Positions 62,028 through 64,000 of a stretch of DNA of 64,000 nucleotides are shown piece by piece. Made by a program: the position numbers and the translations under genes. A model generated the notes under the pieces. The model ran no database searches. It saw only the letters and a program-made list of their open reading frames with translations, and was not told where the DNA came from. The stretch is from Aestuariispira ectoiniformans (GTDB lineage Bacteria; Pseudomonadota; Alphaproteobacteria; UBA8366; Aestuariispiraceae), in NCBI RefSeq assembly GCF_025136295.1, contig NZ_CP062788.1:620001-684000 (forward strand), written 5' to 3'. Position 1 is the stretch's first letter; every line of letters begins with the position of its first letter.

Positions 62028-62942
62028 CTAACCCGCCTTGGGTTTGCGGCGGTATTGGGTGATGCCGATGCCGGTGAGGATCAGGAGGAAGGCGACGAGG
62101 CTGCTGGGGTTCGGGCGTTCTGCCAGGAAGATGATCCCCCAGATGACACCGAAGACCGGCACCATGTAATTGTTCAGCGACAGGAAGGACGCCCCGCGCT
62201 CGCGCACGATCTTCAAGAGGATGATCTGGGCCAGGGCGGTGGACAGCAGGCCCAGCATGACGACGGAGAAAATGCCGATGGCGGCGGGCTCTGTCGTCCA
62301 GGGCCGGTCGGTGATCAGCGCCACGGGCACGATGAAACAGGAAGAGGTTGCCATGATCGCCGCGGCGACAGCCCGGCGCGGCAGGCCTGACAGCTTCTTG
62401 GCCATGATGCTGGAAAGGCCATAGCAGGCCGCCCCGGAGGCAACCGCGACCTGGCGGATCGCATCGTCGCCCAGCGTCATCAGGGCCTTGGGCCCGATCA
62501 GGATCACAATACCGGTAAAGCCCACGATCAAACCGGCGATCTTGCGGATCGACAGCCGTTCGTCGTCGGTCAGGAAATGGGCCAGCACCATGGTGCAAAG
62601 CGGCACGGTCGCCATCAGGATCGCGGCCAGTCCGGCGTCGATCTTGGCCTCACCCCAACCGATCAGGGAAAAGGGAATGGCATTGCCGAAAATGGCAACA
62701 CCCGCGATGAAAATCCAGTGACGGCCAAAGGCGGGCAGGCGTTGCCCTGCCATGCGGGCGGCAAGATAGAGAATGCAGGCCGCCAGTGCGATGCGCCCCG
62801 CGGCGATGGTGGCGGGCGGGATTGTGTCGACCGCCAGCTTGATGAACAGGAAGGACCCGCCCCAGATGGCGGCCAAGCAGACCAGAAGGCCATAGTCGCG
62901 AATGCCGACAGGATTTGTGCTGTCGGTGGAGGCCATGCTCAT
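62028..62942 (-). CDS. DMT superfamily (EamA) transporter
   Basis: A 304-aa inner-membrane protein with ten predicted helices in two EamA repeats: GLLVCLAAIWGGSFLFIKLAVDTIPP starts the first and GAACYGLSSIMAKKLSGLP the second, with LAEPNPSSL-like spacing near the end (FLAERPNPSSLVAF). The substrate is unknown. The start at 62942 has AGGGA 7 nt upstream; later in-frame ATGs are also possible. It is convergent with the SGNH gene. Confidence 0.9.
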   Translation of the reverse strand: MSMASTDSTNPVGIRDYGLLVCLAAIWGGSFLFIKLAVDTIPPATIAAGRIALAACILYLAARMAGQRLPAFGRHWIFIAGVAIFGNAIPFSLIGWGEAKIDAGLAAILMATVPLCTMVLAHFLTDDERLSIRKIAGLIVGFTGIVILIGPKALMTLGDDAIRQVAVASGAACYGLSSIMAKKLSGLPRRAVAAAIMATSSCFIVPVALITDRPWTTEPAAIGIFSVVMLGLLSTALAQIILLKIVRERGASFLSLNNYMVPVFGVIWGIIFLAERPNPSSLVAFLLILTGIGITQYRRKPKAG

Positions 62943-63033
62943 CAGTTTTTCCCTGTTCCAACCCACGGTGCTTTTTTATCTGGCATACACGCATTTGCGC
63001 GGATCGCCAATTTCTAATTAAAGGCCCGTATAA

Positions 63034-63537
63034 TTAGCCGGGCAGCGGGCTGCTGCGATAGGCATGGAGGGCGGTCGTCAGGCGGTTGGCCAGGTCTTCC
63101 AGTTCCTCACCGGTCAGGAACCGCCCGATGTTAAGTGTCTTGCCGTGGCTGCGCAGGTTGATCTGGCGGATTTCGTCATCGACCCGGTCCAACGTGACGG
63201 TGAGCCAGTTCGGCTCCAGATGGGTGATGGTGACCTCGCCCTTGGGGGTGATCCGGGTGATGGTCAGCCCGTCATCGGACAGCCGAAGATGTTCGATCAG
63301 GCGCGCGGCGCGATAGTTCAGGCGAAAGGCGATATAGACCAGCAGGAATTCCAACCCGCAGAACCCCGCCACCGGCCATGCGCCCATGAGGAAAAAGGCG
63401 AAACCGATCAGGAAACCGGTGCCGCCGATGGCAAACATCAGGAACATAAAACCTTCCGGCGGCAGGCTGCGATAGGGGCGCAACGTCACGTCCAGGAAGG
63501 GGGAGGCCTTGCCCTCCGCCAGCGTTTCAATCGTCAT
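63034..63537 (-). CDS. DUF2244 family membrane protein
   Basis: A 167-aa protein with LRPYRSLPPEGFMFLMFAIGG near the N-terminus, the DUF2244 signature, two hydrophobic helices (FMFLMFAIGGTGFLIGFAFFL and AGFCGLEFLLVYIAF) and a soluble C-terminal part (LTITRITPKGEVTITHLEPNWL). The function is unknown. It is encoded upstream of the DMT gene on the same strand with a 91-nt gap. Confidence 0.88.
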   Translation of the reverse strand: MTIETLAEGKASPFLDVTLRPYRSLPPEGFMFLMFAIGGTGFLIGFAFFLMGAWPVAGFCGLEFLLVYIAFRLNYRAARLIEHLRLSDDGLTITRITPKGEVTITHLEPNWLTVTLDRVDDEIRQINLRSHGKTLNIGRFLTGEELEDLANRLTTALHAYRSSPLPG

Positions 63538-63708
63538 TCAACTCATCCTGTTCGGGCTGCCGGATTTGTTGTCATCCGTTTTTTCGCCCGTATTGACCTT
63601 GTATAGCAAAGATTGGCTGCGTATAGAAATCGTCAATCAAAAATCAAATTGTCGCCTAATTGTTTTTGTTAAGTGACGGCCCCGCCAATAGCACAAGGAT
63701 CAGGACCG

Positions 63709-64000
63709 GTGTTTCACAGTTTCTTCAAATCCAGGAAATGGGCGCTTTGGGCCTATGGCGGCGGGACGTTGTTGATTGCCACGATTGTTTTTCAGGTCCA
63801 ACTCAGTGTTGTGGCAAATGAATGGTATGGACGCCTTTATAATTTGTTCCAACAGTCTGGCAGCTACAAAGATAATCCGCAGGAGGGTATTGCACTTTTC
63901 TGGGACACATTGATCGGACTGCGATATCTGGATACGTTTTCCACAAGTGATCTTTCTTTCGTCACCATTGCGCTACCCTCAACGGTCACCAGCGCCTTTC
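63709..64000 (+). CDS. SbmA/BacA-like peptide transporter, 3' truncated by window edge
   Basis: It starts with GTG after AAGGA. The visible 97 codons read FHSFFKSRKWALWAYGGGTL, then a hydrophobic helix IATIVFQVQLSVVANEWYGRLYNLFQQ and FWDTLIGLRYL. The FF.S.KW.LWAYGG start followed by VQLSVVANEWYGRLY fits the SbmA/BacA-like family of inner-membrane peptide importers. The rest lies outside the window, so the call is tentative. Confidence 0.6.
   Translation, partial: MFHSFFKSRKWALWAYGGGTLLIATIVFQVQLSVVANEWYGRLYNLFQQSGSYKDNPQEGIALFWDTLIGLRYLDTFSTSDLSFVTIALPSTVTSAF

Noticed and set aside
1-64000. tRNA, rRNA, CRISPR arrays, intact insertion sequences, prophage genes
   Set aside because: No cloverleaf-like tRNA sequence, direct-repeat array, transposase or phage structural gene was seen on reading both strands. 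A dedicated tRNA and repeat scan would be needed to exclude short examples.

Overview
The window is 64 kb of a high-GC alphaproteobacterial chromosome. Gene order and protein families point to a marine or soil, Rhodospirillales/Kiloniellales/Sneathiellales-like lineage, but the genus cannot be fixed from sequence alone. The strongest taxonomic signal is rho-hemJ-hemH-hemE | PPDK/PEPS regulator-maf-aroE-coaE-dnaQ-secB. In Caulobacter, Rickettsia and relatives this is the neighbourhood of the chromosome origin. The hemE to regulator gap (7082-7484) is AT-rich, holds a perfect DnaA box and near matches, and packs four GANTC sites into 85 bp. It is the best candidate for oriC, and genes on both sides mostly run away from it.

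Layout. 0-2.7 kb: a truncated DUF255/thioredoxin-domain protein and a quinone oxidoreductase. 2.9-7.1 kb (minus): rho and the haem genes hemJ, hemH, hemE. 7.5-11.1 kb (plus): the PPDK/PEPS regulator, maf, aroE, coaE, dnaQ. 11.2-14.4 kb: secB, fxsA, a Tim44-like protein with a possible leader ORF, and mltA. 14.4-18.0 kb: a PAS protein and the lactate-utilisation genes lutABC, apparently inserted between mltA and the smr-xre pair. 19.7-28.6 kb: hslUV, two tandem caspase-like lipoproteins, hisBHAFE, a HIT protein and a GNAT. 28.6-33.5 kb is accessory: a non-genic or decayed stretch, a YCII protein, two paralogous mini-membrane proteins, an MFS/AraC pair, a RelBE toxin-antitoxin and an EncFtn-like ferritin without an encapsulin gene. 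33.5-39.5 kb: grpE and hrcA, a GST/HxlR pair, then rph, rdgB, hemW. 39.5-46.5 kb: a quinone reductase/LysR pair, a VOC protein, and the envelope cluster lpoA-like/rsmI/yraN/BON/gshB followed by DUF523. 46.5-52.8 kb: a solute-binding protein, a NodU/CmcH-type carbamoyltransferase, comM and a CHASE4-GGDEF cyclase. 53-58.3 kb: dnaK-dnaJ, a LysE exporter, two nested short ORFs and dapB. 58.3-64 kb: TetR, an MBOAT/SGNH acyl-transfer pair, a DMT exporter, a DUF2244 protein and the start of an SbmA/BacA-like transporter.

Most genes are ordinary core functions: haem synthesis, protein quality control (DnaK/DnaJ/GrpE/HrcA/HslUV), histidine, shikimate and lysine steps, and glutathione. The unusual content lies in the insertions into conserved gene orders and in the non-coding sequence. 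Examples are 87-bp palindromic repeats (one between hisB and hisH), phased repeats upstream of relBE, an RpoH-type promoter upstream of dnaK, and the origin-like gap. I saw no rRNA, tRNA, CRISPR array, intact insertion sequence or prophage.
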